Assembly: GCF_020831405.1 (NCBI RefSeq)
Contig: NZ_JAJHPU010000046.1
Span: 55,262-119,261, forward strand
Source of the DNA: Pseudomonas oryzagri
Lineage (GTDB): Bacteria > Pseudomonadota > Gammaproteobacteria > Pseudomonadales > Pseudomonadaceae
DNA: 64,000 nt
Direction of reading: 5' to 3'
The notes below the pieces were generated by a model, which saw only the letters and a list, made by a program, of their open reading frames with translations, was not told the origin of the DNA and made no database searches. Positions 29,890 to 39,354 of this stretch are shown piece by piece. The stretch's first letter is position 1. Each line of letters begins with the position of its first letter. The position numbers were made by a program, and so were the translations under genes.

Positions 29890-30420
29890 ATGAGCCCCCT
29901 GTTTCGCCTCGTCGTGGCCGCCGGCATGCTGGGCGCCATGGCATCCGCCCAGGCCCAGCAACTCCTTCCCGGGCTGTGGGAACTCAGCAGCGACAACATG
30001 CAGGTCAACGGCCAGCAGATGCCGCCCCTGCAGGAGATGCTCGGCCAGCTCGACAGTCTGCCGGCCGAGCAGCGGCAGATGGTGGAGGACGCGATGGCCA
30101 GCAAGGGCGTGCAGACCGCCGGTCAGGGCTTGCGCGTGTGTCTGAGCGAGGCGCAGGTCAAGGCACAGCAGTTGCCGCTGCAGGATGCGCAGAGCGGCTG
30201 TACCCAGGAGATCACCGAGAGCAGCGAACGGCTGTGGAAGTTCCGCTTCCACTGTCCCGACGCCGAAGGGGAGGGCGAGACCCGCATCGTCAGCGAGCGC
30301 GAGTTCGTCACGCGTCTCGACAGCCGCTTCAATGCCGGCGGGCAGGCCGGCAGCTCGCGCATGGAAACCCGCGCGCGCTGGCTGGGCGCCGATTGCGGCG
30401 AGCTGGCGCCGCGGCCCTGA
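29890..30420 (+). CDS. DUF3617 family periplasmic protein
   Basis: A 176-residue secreted protein. A signal peptide (1-22, ending AQA) precedes QQLLPGLWELSSDNMQVNG, the typical start of DUF3617, whose members end in a similar beta-rich domain. It contains four cysteines after the signal. Function is unknown. GGAG lies 6 bp before the ATG, and a terminator follows. Confidence 0.8.
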   Translation: MSPLFRLVVAAGMLGAMASAQAQQLLPGLWELSSDNMQVNGQQMPPLQEMLGQLDSLPAEQRQMVEDAMASKGVQTAGQGLRVCLSEAQVKAQQLPLQDAQSGCTQEITESSERLWKFRFHCPDAEGEGETRIVSEREFVTRLDSRFNAGGQAGSSRMETRARWLGADCGELAPRP

Positions 30421-30454
30421 AGGGGGGGAGAGGATTTCAGAAGCTGAAAAGCAG

Positions 30455-30481
30455 AAAGCCCCGACACATGGCCGGGGCTTT
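30455..30481. terminator. Bidirectional terminator
   Basis: AAAGCCCCG and CGGGGCTTT form a 9-bp stem with a 9-nt loop. It lies 35 bp after the DUF3617 stop on one strand and 15 bp after the tRNA-Phe gene on the other, so it can end both transcripts. Confidence 0.75.
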
Positions 30482-30495
30482 CCGTATCGAATCGG

Positions 30496-30571
30496 TGGTG
30501 CCCAGGGACGGAATCGAACCGCCGACACGGGGATTTTCAATCCCCTGCTCTACCAACTGAGCTACCTGGGC
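30496..30571 (-). tRNA. tRNA-Phe (GAA), copy 2
   Basis: A 76-nt cloverleaf on the minus strand, beginning GCCCAGGTAGCTCAGTTGG and ending with an encoded CCA. The anticodon stem GGGGA/TCCCC closes the loop TTGAAAA, so the anticodon is GAA. T-arm GGTTCGATTCC is canonical. It is identical to the copy 30 bp upstream in transcription. Confidence 0.97.
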
Positions 30572-30601
30572 AAAGGCGTTGCGCGAGCCACTTGAGGGAA
30601 G

Positions 30602-30677
30602 TGGTGCCCAGGGACGGAATCGAACCGCCGACACGGGGATTTTCAATCCCCTGCTCTACCAACTGAGCTACCTGGGC
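30602..30677 (-). tRNA. tRNA-Phe (GAA), copy 1
   Basis: The promoter-proximal copy of the two identical tRNA-Phe genes, also 76 nt with CCA encoded. The 30-bp spacer between the copies is unrelated to the tRNA apart from a GTGG at the 3' flank. The pair is probably one transcript ending at the hairpin at 30455-30481. Confidence 0.97.
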
Positions 30678-30765
30678 AACAACGGGCGGCATTAAACCTT
30701 TTCTGCCGCCGGACCGTCAACAGTCGGCGACGAAAAAATCAGTTTTTTTAAGCGCTTAGCGGTGC

Positions 30766-31038
30766 TTACGGGCTCGGCGGCACGTAGCCTTCGGCCTGCG
30801 CGTAGTCCTCGCCGGCGAAGAACTTGTCCATCTCGGCCATCAGGAACTTGCGGTCCTCGCCGTTCATCATGTTCAGCCGGCGCTCGTTGATCAGCATGGT
30901 CTGGTGCTTCTGCCACTCGTCCCAGGCCTTCTTCGAGACGTGGTTGAAGATGTCCTCGCCGCGGGCCCCCGGGTAGGGCGGACGGTCGAGGCCGGGGAGT
31001 TCTTCCTGGTACTTGCGGCACATCACCATGCGGGTCAT
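30766..31038 (-). CDS. yggX: Probable Fe(2+)-trafficking protein YggX
   Basis: A 90-residue cytoplasmic protein that protects iron-sulphur clusters and contributes to oxidative-stress resistance. It begins [20 protein letters not shown] with the conserved Cys7, and contains [20 protein letters not shown]. It overlaps the mutY stop by four bases (ATGA), the conserved mutY-yggX coupling. MutY carries a 4Fe-4S cluster, which makes the pairing functionally sensible. Confidence 0.96.
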   Translation of the reverse strand: MTRMVMCRKYQEELPGLDRPPYPGARGEDIFNHVSKKAWDEWQKHQTMLINERRLNMMNGEDRKFLMAEMDKFFAGEDYAQAEGYVPPSP

Positions 31039-32120
31039 TGCGGCGCTCCTGAGGTGGGGTTGAGCAGGCTGGCCGCGCGCTTGAGCAGCTTCTTCACCGG
31101 GGCGGCGAGCCCCAGGCGCGGCGGGGTGGCGAGGTTATACCAGAGCCAGTCGCCTTCGGCCACGCGCGGGCTCTGGGCAGTGGCGGCGATCAGCAGCGGC
31201 TCGATGTGCAGCTGGAAGTGGCTGAAGGTGTGACTGAGCGGGGCCAGCGCCTGTTCGGCGCCGAGCCCGAGGCCATGGCGCTCGGCCAGCGCGGCCAGTT
31301 CGCCGCGCCCGTCCAGTTCGGGCAGGCTCCACAGGCCGCCCCACAGCCCGCTGGACGGCCGGCGGTAGAGCAGCACGGCGCCGGCGCCGTCGTGCAGCAG
31401 TGGCATCAGCGTGCGTTTCTGCGGCAGCTCCTTGCGCGGCCTGGACTGTGGGTAGGCGCTCTCGCGCCCCAGCGCGTGCGCCCGGCAGTCGGCGACCAGC
31501 GGGCAGAGCAGGCAGCTCGGCTTGCTGCGCGTGCACAGCGTGGCGCCCAGGTCCATCATCGCCTGGCTGTAGTGGTTGACCCGCGCGTGCGGAGTCAGCC
31601 GCTCGGCGGCCTCCCACAGCTGCGCGGCCACCTTCGGCTCGCCGGGATAGCCGTCCTGGGCCAGATAGCGGGCCAGCACGCGCTTGACGTTGCCGTCGAG
31701 GATCGGTGCGCGCAGGCCCATGCTGATGCTGGCGATGGCGCCGGCGGTGGAGCGGCCGATGCCGGGCAGCTCGGCCAGCGCCTCCACCGCGCGGGGGAAT
31801 TCGCCGCCGTGCTGTTCGACCACGATCCGGGCGGTCTTGTGCAGGTTGCGCGCGCGGCTGTAGTAGCCGAGGCCAGTCCACAGGTGCAGCACCTCGTCCT
31901 CGCTGGCGGCGGCCAGCGCCTGCACCGTCGGCAGGGCGGTCATGAAGCGCTGGTAGTAGCCGAGCACGGTGGCCACCTGGGTCTGCTGCAGCATGATCTC
32001 CGACACCCACACCCGGTAGGGGTTGATGTCCTGCTGCCAGGGCAGATCGTGGCGGCCGTGCTGGTCGAACCAGGCGAGCACGCGGGTGGCGAAGTCGGGG
32101 GCGGGGCGGTGGGCGGTCAT
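31035..32120 (-). CDS. mutY: A/G-specific adenine DNA glycosylase
   Basis: A 361-residue repair enzyme that removes adenine mispaired with 8-oxoguanine. It shows the catalytic glutamate in [10 protein letters not shown], the helix-hairpin-helix [11 protein letters not shown], the catalytic aspartate in ILDGNVKRV, four cluster cysteines ([17 protein letters not shown]), and a C-terminal NUDT1-like domain. The ATG at 32120 gives the normal N-terminus; an upstream extension lacks similarity. Confidence 0.96.
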   Translation of the reverse strand: MTAHRPAPDFATRVLAWFDQHGRHDLPWQQDINPYRVWVSEIMLQQTQVATVLGYYQRFMTALPTVQALAAASEDEVLHLWTGLGYYSRARNLHKTARIVVEQHGGEFPRAVEALAELPGIGRSTAGAIASISMGLRAPILDGNVKRVLARYLAQDGYPGEPKVAAQLWEAAERLTPHARVNHYSQAMMDLGATLCTRSKPSCLLCPLVADCRAHALGRESAYPQSRPRKELPQKRTLMPLLHDGAGAVLLYRRPSSGLWGGLWSLPELDGRGELAALAERHGLGLGAEQALAPLSHTFSHFQLHIEPLLIAATAQSPRVAEGDWLWYNLATPPRLGLAAPVKKLLKRAASLLNPTSGAPQ

Positions 32121-32196
32121 CGGCGGGGCGGGCAGTGGGGTTCGGCCGCCATGGTACAGCAGCATGGCGGCCGAATCGTCCCCACGGCCTGTACGG

Positions 32197-34425
32197 TCAG
32201 CGCTTGAACAGGTTCTTCAGGGCGTCCTTGAGTTCCGGGCTGACCTTGTCGCCGAGCTTTTCGTCGAGCTTCTCGGTCAGCTTCTCGCCGGCCAGCTGGG
32301 CGGCGATCTTGCCCAGGCCGTCCTGGTCGAGGCGGCAGGCCTTGGCGCCCAGTTCCAGCGGGCCGCGGCAGCGCACCGGCCACTCCAGGCCGACGTAGCG
32401 CTCGTTGACCTGGCAGGCCGGGTCGGGCATCTCGCGCTGGTCGCCCTCGATGACCAGGCCGATGCGGTAGTCGAGGCCGAGCACGCGCAGGTCGATATCG
32501 CCCTTGCCGTTGGCGGTCAGGCCGGGGATGCGCGCGCGCAGATCCTGGTTGCTGGCCACGCCGTCGCGCAGCTGCAGGCTGCCGCGCAGCTCCTGCAGCG
32601 GGGTGTCCTTGTCGGTGAACTCGCGGGTCGGCATTTTGCGGTTGAGGGTGGCGATGCCCCGGCACAGCTGCTGCTCGAGGTTGGCGTCGGCCAGCGCGCC
32701 GTTGTCGATGACGAAGCTGGCGTTGCCGCCGAGGCTGTCGATCAGCGCCTTCTCGCTGTTGCCCCGCGCGCCGAGCCGGCCGTCGAGCTGCAGGTTGCCG
32801 CGCAGCGGCGCCTTCTCCTGCGGCTTGAGGGTGGTCAGCAGGCGCTCCAGCGGGATGTCGCTGAGCTGGGGGGCGAACTGCCATTGCGGGTTGTCGCCGC
32901 GCGCGTCGAGACTGCCGGCGAGCGCGATGCGACCGTCGAACAGGCCGGCGTTCAGCCCGCCCAGTTCGATCTGCCCGCCCTGCGCGCGCAGCTTGAGGCT
33001 GGCGCCTTCCAGCGGCAGCTTGCGCAGGACCAGGTGGTTGATGTTCAGGGCGACGTCGGCGTCCAGCTTGCGCAGCGCCTCCAGCGGCAGCAGCGGCTCG
33101 TCGCTCCAGGCGTGGCTGGTCGGCTTGGGCGGCAGCGGGGTGCTGCCGTTGCCGGTGGCCTGGCCGCTGCCCGCCACCTCGGCCTTGCGGGTGGCGCTGG
33201 CGGCATCCGCCTCCTTGGCCGGTGGCGGCAGGTAGCGGTCGAGGTCGAGGCTGTCGCCCTTGAGCTGGGCGCGCAGGCTGCGGCGGCTGAAGTCGGCGAT
33301 GGCCAGCTGGCCGCCGAGGTTGCTGCCGTCGAGCTGCAGCTTGAGATCCTGCAGGGTCAGGCTGCTCGGCGTGGCGGCCAGCCCGCTGACCAGGGCGACG
33401 CGGCGCAGGGCCTTGTCGTCGGCCATCGTCGGCAGCGGCTGGCCGAGGCTTTCGAGCAGGGCGCGCAGGTCGAACTCGGCGATCGACAGACCGCCCTCGA
33501 GCTGCGGGGTCTTGTCCAGGTCGCGCACCTTCAGCTCGCCGAGCGCGCTGAGCTGGTTGGCGGTGAGCTTGAGGCTGTTCCATTCGGCGATCTGCGCGGC
33601 GAGGTCGGCGAGCAGCTGGCCGCGGGCGCTGAAGGTCAGGGTCTGGTTGGCCAGCGGTGCGCCGGACAGCTCGCCCTTGAGGTTGGCGTCCTCCAGCTGG
33701 TAGCGCTTGAGCGCGGTGTCGAAGCGCAGACTGCCGGTCAGCTCGCCGCGCGCGCGCAGGATCGGCTGGTTGGTGCCGAAGTAGCCCTTGAGGGTCAGTG
33801 GTATGGATGCGCCCTCGCGGATCGCCCCGGTGCGCAGGTCGATGCCCTCGAGGGTGTAGCTCTGGCCGCTCTTGGCGTCGCGGTAGTCGATGCGCGCATT
33901 GCTCATCGCCAGGCTGTCGATGTTCAGCTTGAGCGTCGGTCCGGTCTTTTTCGCAGCGCCCGGCGGCGTATCGGTCGCCGGGGCGGGCGTGGCCTGCTCG
34001 GCGGCGGTCGGCGCCGGCCGGGCCGGGCGGCCGAGGTCCTGCCAGTTGCCGCGGCCCTGCTCGTCGCGGCTCAGCTGCAGGCTGAGGCCGTCGATGCGGA
34101 TGTCGCTCATCTGGATCTCGCGCCGCAGCAGCGGCAGCACGCGTACCGAGAAGCCGAGCATGCCGATGTCGGCCAGCGGCTGCTGCGGAGCGGTCAGGCT
34201 GGCCACGCGGGTGTCGTGCAGCTCCAGGCCCAGCCAGGGGAACAGGCTCCAGCCGATCTCGCCCTTGAGTTCCAGCTCGACGTTGGCCTTGTCGCGGGCC
34301 AGCTGGCGGATCTCGTCCTTGTAGTCGTTGGGATCGAACAGCTGGGTGAGCGCGAAGCCCAGGCCGATCAGGACCAGCAGCAGGCCGAGCAGGAGCAGGC
34401 CGAGAAACTTGCCGAAGGCTTTCAT
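32197..34425 (-). CDS. asmA: AsmA family protein
   Basis: A 742-residue inner-membrane protein with one N-terminal transmembrane helix (about 5-28) and a long periplasmic beta-rich region. It begins MKAFGKFLGLLLLGLLLVLIG, and the segment DPNDYKDEI follows the helix, as in AsmA. The family is related to bridge-like lipid-transfer proteins and affects outer-membrane assembly and phospholipid balance. A low-complexity stretch at about 145-175 and another near 395-435 are probably linkers. It is followed by mutY (76 bp). Confidence 0.92.
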   Translation of the reverse strand: MKAFGKFLGLLLLGLLLVLIGLGFALTQLFDPNDYKDEIRQLARDKANVELELKGEIGWSLFPWLGLELHDTRVASLTAPQQPLADIGMLGFSVRVLPLLRREIQMSDIRIDGLSLQLSRDEQGRGNWQDLGRPARPAPTAAEQATPAPATDTPPGAAKKTGPTLKLNIDSLAMSNARIDYRDAKSGQSYTLEGIDLRTGAIREGASIPLTLKGYFGTNQPILRARGELTGSLRFDTALKRYQLEDANLKGELSGAPLANQTLTFSARGQLLADLAAQIAEWNSLKLTANQLSALGELKVRDLDKTPQLEGGLSIAEFDLRALLESLGQPLPTMADDKALRRVALVSGLAATPSSLTLQDLKLQLDGSNLGGQLAIADFSRRSLRAQLKGDSLDLDRYLPPPAKEADAASATRKAEVAGSGQATGNGSTPLPPKPTSHAWSDEPLLPLEALRKLDADVALNINHLVLRKLPLEGASLKLRAQGGQIELGGLNAGLFDGRIALAGSLDARGDNPQWQFAPQLSDIPLERLLTTLKPQEKAPLRGNLQLDGRLGARGNSEKALIDSLGGNASFVIDNGALADANLEQQLCRGIATLNRKMPTREFTDKDTPLQELRGSLQLRDGVASNQDLRARIPGLTANGKGDIDLRVLGLDYRIGLVIEGDQREMPDPACQVNERYVGLEWPVRCRGPLELGAKACRLDQDGLGKIAAQLAGEKLTEKLDEKLGDKVSPELKDALKNLFKR

Positions 34426-34547
34426 GGCGGACAGATCCTTGTGCGGTGCGTGAGCAGGCGAAGTATACAGGTGCTCCCGGCGGCGCGGCGCCGGGGCTGC
34501 GACAGGTTGGAGGGGCGCGATGCGCGGATGGTTCCCCGTGCGGCGGC

Positions 34548-34952
34548 TCAGCCGGCCGGGTCGATGACCGGCAGGTCGAGGCGGCGGGCCAGCGCCTGCA
34601 CTTCCAGATGGTCGAGCGGCGCCAGCAGCGCCAGCGGCTGGCAGGTTTCCGCGGCGCGCTGACGGGCCGCGGCGATCAGGCGCTGGCCGACGCCGCGGCC
34701 GCGGGTGATCTTGCGCACGCACAGGTGCGCCAGGCGCCAGCCGTCGGCGGCCTGCTCCAGCCAGGCGGCGCCGAGCAGGCGGTCGTTGAAGCGCCCGGCG
34801 ATCAGGCAACCGCGGGCCAGGCCGGCGTCGACCAGGCTGGCGGCGTCGGCGTGCGGGGCCAGCAGCCAGGCGGGGGCGTCGGCGTAGATCTTCTCCAGGT
34901 CGGTACGGTCCTGGGCGCTGGGCCGGACGACGGCTTCGACGATGACGGGCAT
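34548..34952 (-). CDS. PanM/PanZ-like GNAT acetyltransferase
   Basis: A 134-residue single-domain GNAT protein. The acetyl-CoA loop is VRKITRGRGVGQRLI. The N-terminus SAQDRTDLEKIY and the stretch AGRFNDRLLGAAWLE match E. coli PanZ (PanM), which binds PanD and promotes its self-cleavage and also senses CoA. By that likeness it may regulate pantothenate synthesis, but panD is not nearby, so the role is inferred. It is divergent from hisB. Confidence 0.75.
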   Translation of the reverse strand: MPVIVEAVVRPSAQDRTDLEKIYADAPAWLLAPHADAASLVDAGLARGCLIAGRFNDRLLGAAWLEQAADGWRLAHLCVRKITRGRGVGQRLIAAARQRAAETCQPLALLAPLDHLEVQALARRLDLPVIDPAG

Positions 34953-35055
34953 GGGGCTCTCCTCGGAACGAAGGGCGCATCTTATGCCTTTTGCCGGCCC
35001 AGCGCTCCGACCTGCGCCACAGCCTGCGCGGTAGCCCGGCGGGGTGGCCCCGGCC

Positions 35056-35061
35056 TATAAT
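35056..35061 (+). promoter_or_regulatory. Candidate -10 box of the his operon
   Basis: A perfect TATAAT lies 39 bp before the hisB ATG. The hexamer 17 bp upstream does not resemble a -35, so confidence is limited. No leader peptide with histidine codons was seen in front of hisB. Confidence 0.45.
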
Positions 35062-35099
35062 GCGCGCTCACATCCGCCCGTGATTCTGTGGAGCTGGCA

Positions 35100-35693
35100 A
35101 TGGCCGAACGCAAGGCGTCCGTCGAGCGCAACACCCTGGAAACCCAGGTCAAGGTTTCCATCAACCTGGATGGCACCGGCAAGGCCCGATTCGACATCGG
35201 TGTACCCTTCCTCGAGCACATGCTCGACCAGATCGCCCGCCACGGGCTGATCGACCTCGACATCGAGTGCAAGGGCGACCTGCACATCGACGACCACCAC
35301 ACCGTGGAGGACGTCGGCATCACCCTCGGCCAGGCCTTCGCCCAGGCGGCCGGCGACAAGAAGGGCATGACCCGCTACGGCCACTCCTACGTGCCGCTGG
35401 ACGAGGCGCTGTCGCGCGTGGTCATCGACTTCTCCGGCCGTCCCGGCCTTTCGATGCACGTGCCCTACACCCGCGCCACGGTCGGCGGCTTCGACGTCGA
35501 CCTGTTCCAGGAATTCTTCCAGGGCTTCGTCAACCACGCCCTGGTGACCCTGCACATCGACAACCTGCGCGGCAGCAACACCCACCACCAGATCGAGACG
35601 GTATTCAAGGCCTTCGGTCGCGCCCTGCGCATGGCGGTGACCCTCGACGAGCGCATGGCCGGGCAGATGCCTTCCACCAAGGGGTGCCTGTGA
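35100..35693 (+). CDS. hisB: Imidazoleglycerol-phosphate dehydratase
   Basis: A 197-residue manganese enzyme of histidine biosynthesis. Metal-binding motifs HHTVEDVGI and [17 protein letters not shown] are intact. It is the monofunctional form, without the phosphatase domain of E. coli HisB. The ATG at 35100 gives the usual 197 residues; an in-frame GTG 12 bp upstream is less likely. Its stop overlaps the hisH start (TGATG). Confidence 0.98.
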   Translation: MAERKASVERNTLETQVKVSINLDGTGKARFDIGVPFLEHMLDQIARHGLIDLDIECKGDLHIDDHHTVEDVGITLGQAFAQAAGDKKGMTRYGHSYVPLDEALSRVVIDFSGRPGLSMHVPYTRATVGGFDVDLFQEFFQGFVNHALVTLHIDNLRGSNTHHQIETVFKAFGRALRMAVTLDERMAGQMPSTKGCL

Positions 35694-36331
35694 TGCAGAC
35701 CGTCGCCGTCATCGACTACGGCATGGGCAACCTGCACTCGGTGGCCAAGGCGCTCGAGCACGTCGGCGCCGGTCGCGTGCTGGTGACCAGCGACGCCGCG
35801 GTGATCCGCGAGGCCGACCGCGTGGTATTCCCCGGCGTCGGCGCGATCCGCGACTGCATGGCCGAGATCAAGCGCCTCGGCTTCGACGCCCTGGTCCGCG
35901 AGGTCAGCCAGGACCGTCCGTTCCTCGGCATCTGCGTCGGCATGCAGGCGCTGCTCGAGCGCAGCGAGGAGAACGGCGGCGTCGACTGCATCGGCCTGTT
36001 CCCCGGCCAGGTGCGCTTCTTCGGCAAGGACATGGTCGAGGACGGCGCGCCGCTCAAGGTGCCGCACATGGGCTGGAACGAGGTGCAGCAGAGCATCGAC
36101 CATCCGCTGTGGCGCGACATCCCTGACGGCGGGCGCTTCTACTTCGTGCACAGTTACTACGTCGAGGCCGGCAACCCGGCGCAGGTGGCCGGGCGCGGCC
36201 GCTACGGCAAGGACTTCGCCGCCGCATTGGCCGACGGTTCGCGCTTCGCCGTGCAGTTCCACCCGGAAAAGAGCCACAGCCACGGCCTGCAGCTGCTGCA
36301 GAACTTCGTCGGCTGGGACGGCCGCTGGTAA
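35693..36331 (+). CDS. hisH: Imidazole glycerol phosphate synthase, glutaminase subunit
   Basis: A 212-residue class I glutamine amidotransferase that supplies ammonia to HisF. It has the start [14 protein letters not shown], the nucleophile cysteine in [10 protein letters not shown], and the His-Glu pair in QFHPEKSH. It shares one base with the hisB stop, and the DUF2164 gene begins at the next base after its stop. Confidence 0.98.
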   Translation: MQTVAVIDYGMGNLHSVAKALEHVGAGRVLVTSDAAVIREADRVVFPGVGAIRDCMAEIKRLGFDALVREVSQDRPFLGICVGMQALLERSEENGGVDCIGLFPGQVRFFGKDMVEDGAPLKVPHMGWNEVQQSIDHPLWRDIPDGGRFYFVHSYYVEAGNPAQVAGRGRYGKDFAAALADGSRFAVQFHPEKSHSHGLQLLQNFVGWDGRW

Positions 36332-36592
36332 ATGAGCCGGGGCAAAGGCAAGGCCGCAGTCCTCACGCTGGACAGCGCGCAGGAGCAGGCCGCGCTGCAG
36401 GTGCTGCAGCGTTTCCTCGCCGAGCGTTTCGAACTGGAGCTGGGCTCCTTCGAGGTGCAGGAAGTGCTGGACCTGTTCGCCCGCGAAATAGCCCCGCACT
36501 ATTACAACAAGGCGATTCTCGATGTGCAGGCGCACCTGAAGGACAGGTTCGAGAGCATCGAAAGCGACTTGTGGGCGCTTGAGAAGAGCTGA
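36332..36592 (+). CDS. DUF2164 family small protein inside the his operon
   Basis: An 86-residue protein of the DUF2164 family, function unknown. It is rich in glutamate and leucine in the middle and has the conserved stretch [10 protein letters not shown] near the C-terminus. The ATG directly follows the hisH TAA, with no gap, and hisA begins 40 bp after it. The position suggests translational coupling with hisH, though no link to histidine synthesis is established. Confidence 0.85.
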   Translation: MSRGKGKAAVLTLDSAQEQAALQVLQRFLAERFELELGSFEVQEVLDLFAREIAPHYYNKAILDVQAHLKDRFESIESDLWALEKS

Positions 36593-36632
36593 CCCGTCAC
36601 CGATTTCCACCGACTTTGAGCAGGTTCGAGCA

Positions 36633-37370
36633 ATGCTGATCATCCCCGCAATCGATCTGAAGGACGGCGCCTGCGTGCGTCTGCGCCAGGGCCTGATGGA
36701 CGACGCCACGGTGTTCTCCGACGACCCGGTGGCCATGGCCGCCAAGTGGGTCGAGGGCGGCTGCCGCCGTCTGCACCTGGTCGACCTCAACGGCGCCTTC
36801 GAGGGCCAGCCGGTCAACGGCGAGGTGGTCACCGCCATCGCCAAGCGCTACCCGCAGCTGCCGATCCAGATCGGCGGCGGCATCCGTTCGCTGGAAACCA
36901 TCGAGCACTACGTGCGCGCCGGGGTCAGCTACGTGATCATCGGCACCAAGGCGGTCAAGCAGCCGGAATTCGTCGCCGAGGCCTGCCGCGCCTTCCCGGG
37001 CAAGGTGATCGTCGGCCTGGACGCCAAGGACGGTTTCGTCGCCACCGACGGCTGGGCGGAAGTCTCCAGCGTGCAGGCCACCGACCTCGCCAAGCGCTTC
37101 GAGGCCGACGGCGTGGCCGCCATCGTCTACACCGACATCAGCAAGGACGGCATGATGCAGGGCTGCAACGTCGAGGCCACCGTGGCCCTGGCCAACGCCA
37201 GCCGCATCCCGGTGATCGCCTCCGGCGGCATCCACAACCTCGGCGACATCCAGAAGCTGCTCGATACCCGCAACCCGGGCATCGTTGGCGCCATCACCGG
37301 CCGCGCGATCTACGAGGGCACCCTCGACGTGGCCGAGGCCCAGGCGCTGTGCGACGGGTTCAAGGGCTGA
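36633..37370 (+). CDS. hisA: Phosphoribosylformimino-AICAR-phosphate isomerase
   Basis: A 245-residue TIM-barrel isomerase of histidine biosynthesis. It begins [20 protein letters not shown] with catalytic Asp8 and has the second aspartate in [11 protein letters not shown]. Length is normal. It is followed by 189 bp containing a compound palindromic repeat, then hisF. Confidence 0.98.
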   Translation: MLIIPAIDLKDGACVRLRQGLMDDATVFSDDPVAMAAKWVEGGCRRLHLVDLNGAFEGQPVNGEVVTAIAKRYPQLPIQIGGGIRSLETIEHYVRAGVSYVIIGTKAVKQPEFVAEACRAFPGKVIVGLDAKDGFVATDGWAEVSSVQATDLAKRFEADGVAAIVYTDISKDGMMQGCNVEATVALANASRIPVIASGGIHNLGDIQKLLDTRNPGIVGAITGRAIYEGTLDVAEAQALCDGFKG

Positions 37371-37380
37371 GGTAGTGATC

Positions 37381-37518
37381 GTTCCCACGCTCTGCGTGGG
37401 AACGCAACCGGGGACGCTCCGCGTCCCGATAACGATTGATCGCCCCATGCGCCGGTGTGGGGACGCAGCCGGGGACGCGGAGCGTCCCGAGCGGGGTTCC
37501 CACGCAGAGCGTGGGAAC
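37381..37518. repeat. Compound palindromic repeat, family 1, best-preserved copy
   Basis: Four palindromes arranged symmetrically: GTTCCCACGC-TCT-GCGTGGGAAC (37381-37403), GGACGC-TCC-GCGTCC (about 37412-37426), GGGGACGCGGAGCGTCCC (37471-37488), and GTTCCCACGC-AGA-GCGTGGGAAC (37496-37518). The outer pair and inner pair are inverted relative to each other, so the whole 138-bp element can also fold on itself. It sits between hisA and hisF. Confidence 0.85.
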
Positions 37519-37559
37519 CATCAGCGAAGCCGGTATGCAACCGACGAGAGAGACAGACC

Positions 37560-38318
37560 ATGACCCTCGCCAAACGCATCATTCCCTGCCTCGACGTGGA
37601 CAACGGCCGCGTGGTCAAGGGCGTCAAGTTCGAGAACATCCGCGACGCCGGCGATCCGGTGGAGATCGCCCGCCGCTACGACGAGCAGGGCGCCGACGAG
37701 ATCACCTTCCTCGACATCACCGCCAGCTCGGAAGGTCGCGACACCACCCTGCACACCGTCGAGCGCATGGCCAGCCAGGTGTTCATCCCGCTGACCGTCG
37801 GCGGCGGCGTGCGCACCGTGCAGGACATCCGCAACCTGCTCAACGCCGGCGCCGACAAGGTGTCGATCAACACCGCCGCGGTGTTCACCCCGGAGTTCGT
37901 CGGCGAGGCCGCCGCACGCTTCGGCTCGCAGTGCATCGTGGTCGCCATCGACGCCAAGAAGGTCGCCCCGGGGCGCTGGGAGATCTTCACCCACGGCGGG
38001 CGCAAGCCGACCGGCCTGGACGCGGTGGCCTGGGCGCAGAAGATGGAAGGCCTCGGCGCCGGCGAGATCCTGCTGACCAGCATGGATCAGGACGGCGTGA
38101 AGAGCGGCTACGACCTCGGCGTGACCCGCGCGATCAGCGAGGCGGTGGGCATCCCGGTGATCGCCTCGGGCGGCGTCGGCAACCTCGAGCACCTGGCCGC
38201 CGGCATCCTTGAGGGCAAGGCCGACGCGGTGCTGGCGGCGAGCATCTTCCACTTCGGCGAGTACACCGTGCCGGAGGCCAAGGCCTACCTGGCCAGTCGC
38301 GGCATCGTCGTGCGCTGA
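37560..38318 (+). CDS. hisF: Imidazole glycerol phosphate synthase, cyclase subunit
   Basis: A 252-residue TIM-barrel subunit that uses ammonia from HisH. It starts [21 protein letters not shown] with catalytic Asp11, and the second catalytic aspartate is in VVAIDAKKV. The family segment [13 protein letters not shown] is present. It is the last his gene here and is followed by a terminator. Confidence 0.98.
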   Translation: MTLAKRIIPCLDVDNGRVVKGVKFENIRDAGDPVEIARRYDEQGADEITFLDITASSEGRDTTLHTVERMASQVFIPLTVGGGVRTVQDIRNLLNAGADKVSINTAAVFTPEFVGEAAARFGSQCIVVAIDAKKVAPGRWEIFTHGGRKPTGLDAVAWAQKMEGLGAGEILLTSMDQDGVKSGYDLGVTRAISEAVGIPVIASGGVGNLEHLAAGILEGKADAVLAASIFHFGEYTVPEAKAYLASRGIVVR

Positions 38319-38338
38319 GGTCCGCGCGGCAAGCACGA

Positions 38339-38365
38339 GAAGCCCGGGCCGGTCCCGGGCTTCTG
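38339..38365 (+). terminator. Terminator after hisF
   Basis: AGAAGCCCGGG and CCCGGGCTTCT form an 11-bp stem with a 5-nt loop, followed by GCGTTTTC. It lies 20 bp past the hisF stop and closes the his operon. Confidence 0.75.
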
Positions 38366-38532
38366 CGTTTTCGGGGCCATTTCCCATCCGCTGCTTGGCG
38401 GCGCAATCGCGCTGCAGAACGGCCTGATCGGCTGTTCGCCTGCTGGCAAGCTGCCGCCTGCGGTGTTTCGCCGGGCCCGCAATCGGACCTTGGTCGCAGG
38501 GCGCCGCTAACAACAAGAACAAGGAAATGGAT

Positions 38533-39294
38533 ATGTCGTTGAAACGCTTGCTCGCGGCGGCGCTGGCTGCCGGTTTGCTGTTCTCCGGGGTGGCGTCCGC
38601 CGCCCTGCCGCCCGGCTACAAGATCCAGCTGCTGACCGAGAACTACCCGCCGTTCAACATGGCGGCGGGTGGCAAGAACTTCGCCCGCGAGGAGAACCTG
38701 CGCGGCTTCGCCGTGGACGTGCTGCGCGAGACGTTCAGGCGCGCGGGCATCGCCTACGAGATGACCCTGCGTTTTCCCTGGACGCGGATCTACCAGATGG
38801 CCCTGGACAACCCGGACCATGGCGTGTTCGTCACCGTGCGCACGCCCGAGCGCGAGCAGCAGTTCAAGTGGGTCGGGCCGCTCGCGGCGGACGCCTGGGT
38901 GCTGCTGGCGCGGGCCGACAGCCCGATCAGCCTGGCCAGGGTGGAGGAAGCCGGGCAATACCGCGTCGGTGCCTACAAGGGCGACGTGATCGCCGAAGAG
39001 CTGAAAGCCAAGGGCGTGCCGCTGAGCGAGGCGCTGCGCGACCAGGAAAACGCCCACAAGCTGCAGAACGGACAGATCGACCTGTGGGCCACCGGCGATC
39101 CGTCCGGTCGTTACCTGGCCAGGCAGGAAGGCGTCGGCGGCCTGAAGACCGTGTTGCGCGTCGAGGGCGGCCAGCTGTTCCTCGCCCTCAACCGGCAGAC
39201 CCCGGACGAGGCGGTGCAGCGCCTGCAGGCGGCGCTGGACAAGCTGCGCGCCGAGGGCTTCCTCGCCAAGGCGATGAGCGCCTATCTGGAATAA
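38533..39294 (+). CDS. Periplasmic amino-acid-type binding protein (SBP family 3)
   Basis: A 253-residue secreted protein. A signal peptide (about 1-22, ending ASA) precedes the binding-protein fold with the typical start LLTENYPPFNM, then DVLRETFRRAGI. It resembles transporter-substrate-binding proteins of the ABC polar amino acid type, but no permease or ATPase gene is adjacent, so it may work as an orphan or sensor. AAGGAA at 38521 suits the ATG at 38533 (6-nt spacing) better than the ATG at 38527. Confidence 0.82.
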   Translation: MSLKRLLAAALAAGLLFSGVASAALPPGYKIQLLTENYPPFNMAAGGKNFAREENLRGFAVDVLRETFRRAGIAYEMTLRFPWTRIYQMALDNPDHGVFVTVRTPEREQQFKWVGPLAADAWVLLARADSPISLARVEEAGQYRVGAYKGDVIAEELKAKGVPLSEALRDQENAHKLQNGQIDLWATGDPSGRYLARQEGVGGLKTVLRVEGGQLFLALNRQTPDEAVQRLQAALDKLRAEGFLAKAMSAYLE

Positions 39295-39304
39295 ACGGAC
39301 ACGC

Positions 39305-39344
39305 GGCGCCGCTGGAGGCGCCGGGAGTCAGGTCGCTGGCTCCC
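39305..39344. terminator. Double hairpin between convergent genes
   Basis: Two adjacent hairpins, GGCGCC-GCTGGA-GGCGCC (39305-39322) and GGGAGTCA with TGGCTCCC (39323-39344, one G-T pair), separate the binding-protein gene from ctpA. Neither has a T-run. Confidence 0.4.
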
Positions 39345-39354
39345 GACGCAGGGC

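Noticed and set aside
30496..30677. tRNA pair as an integration site of a mobile element
   Set aside because: The two copies are intact and no integrase or direct-repeat cargo lies between or beside them; a simple tandem duplication explains it.
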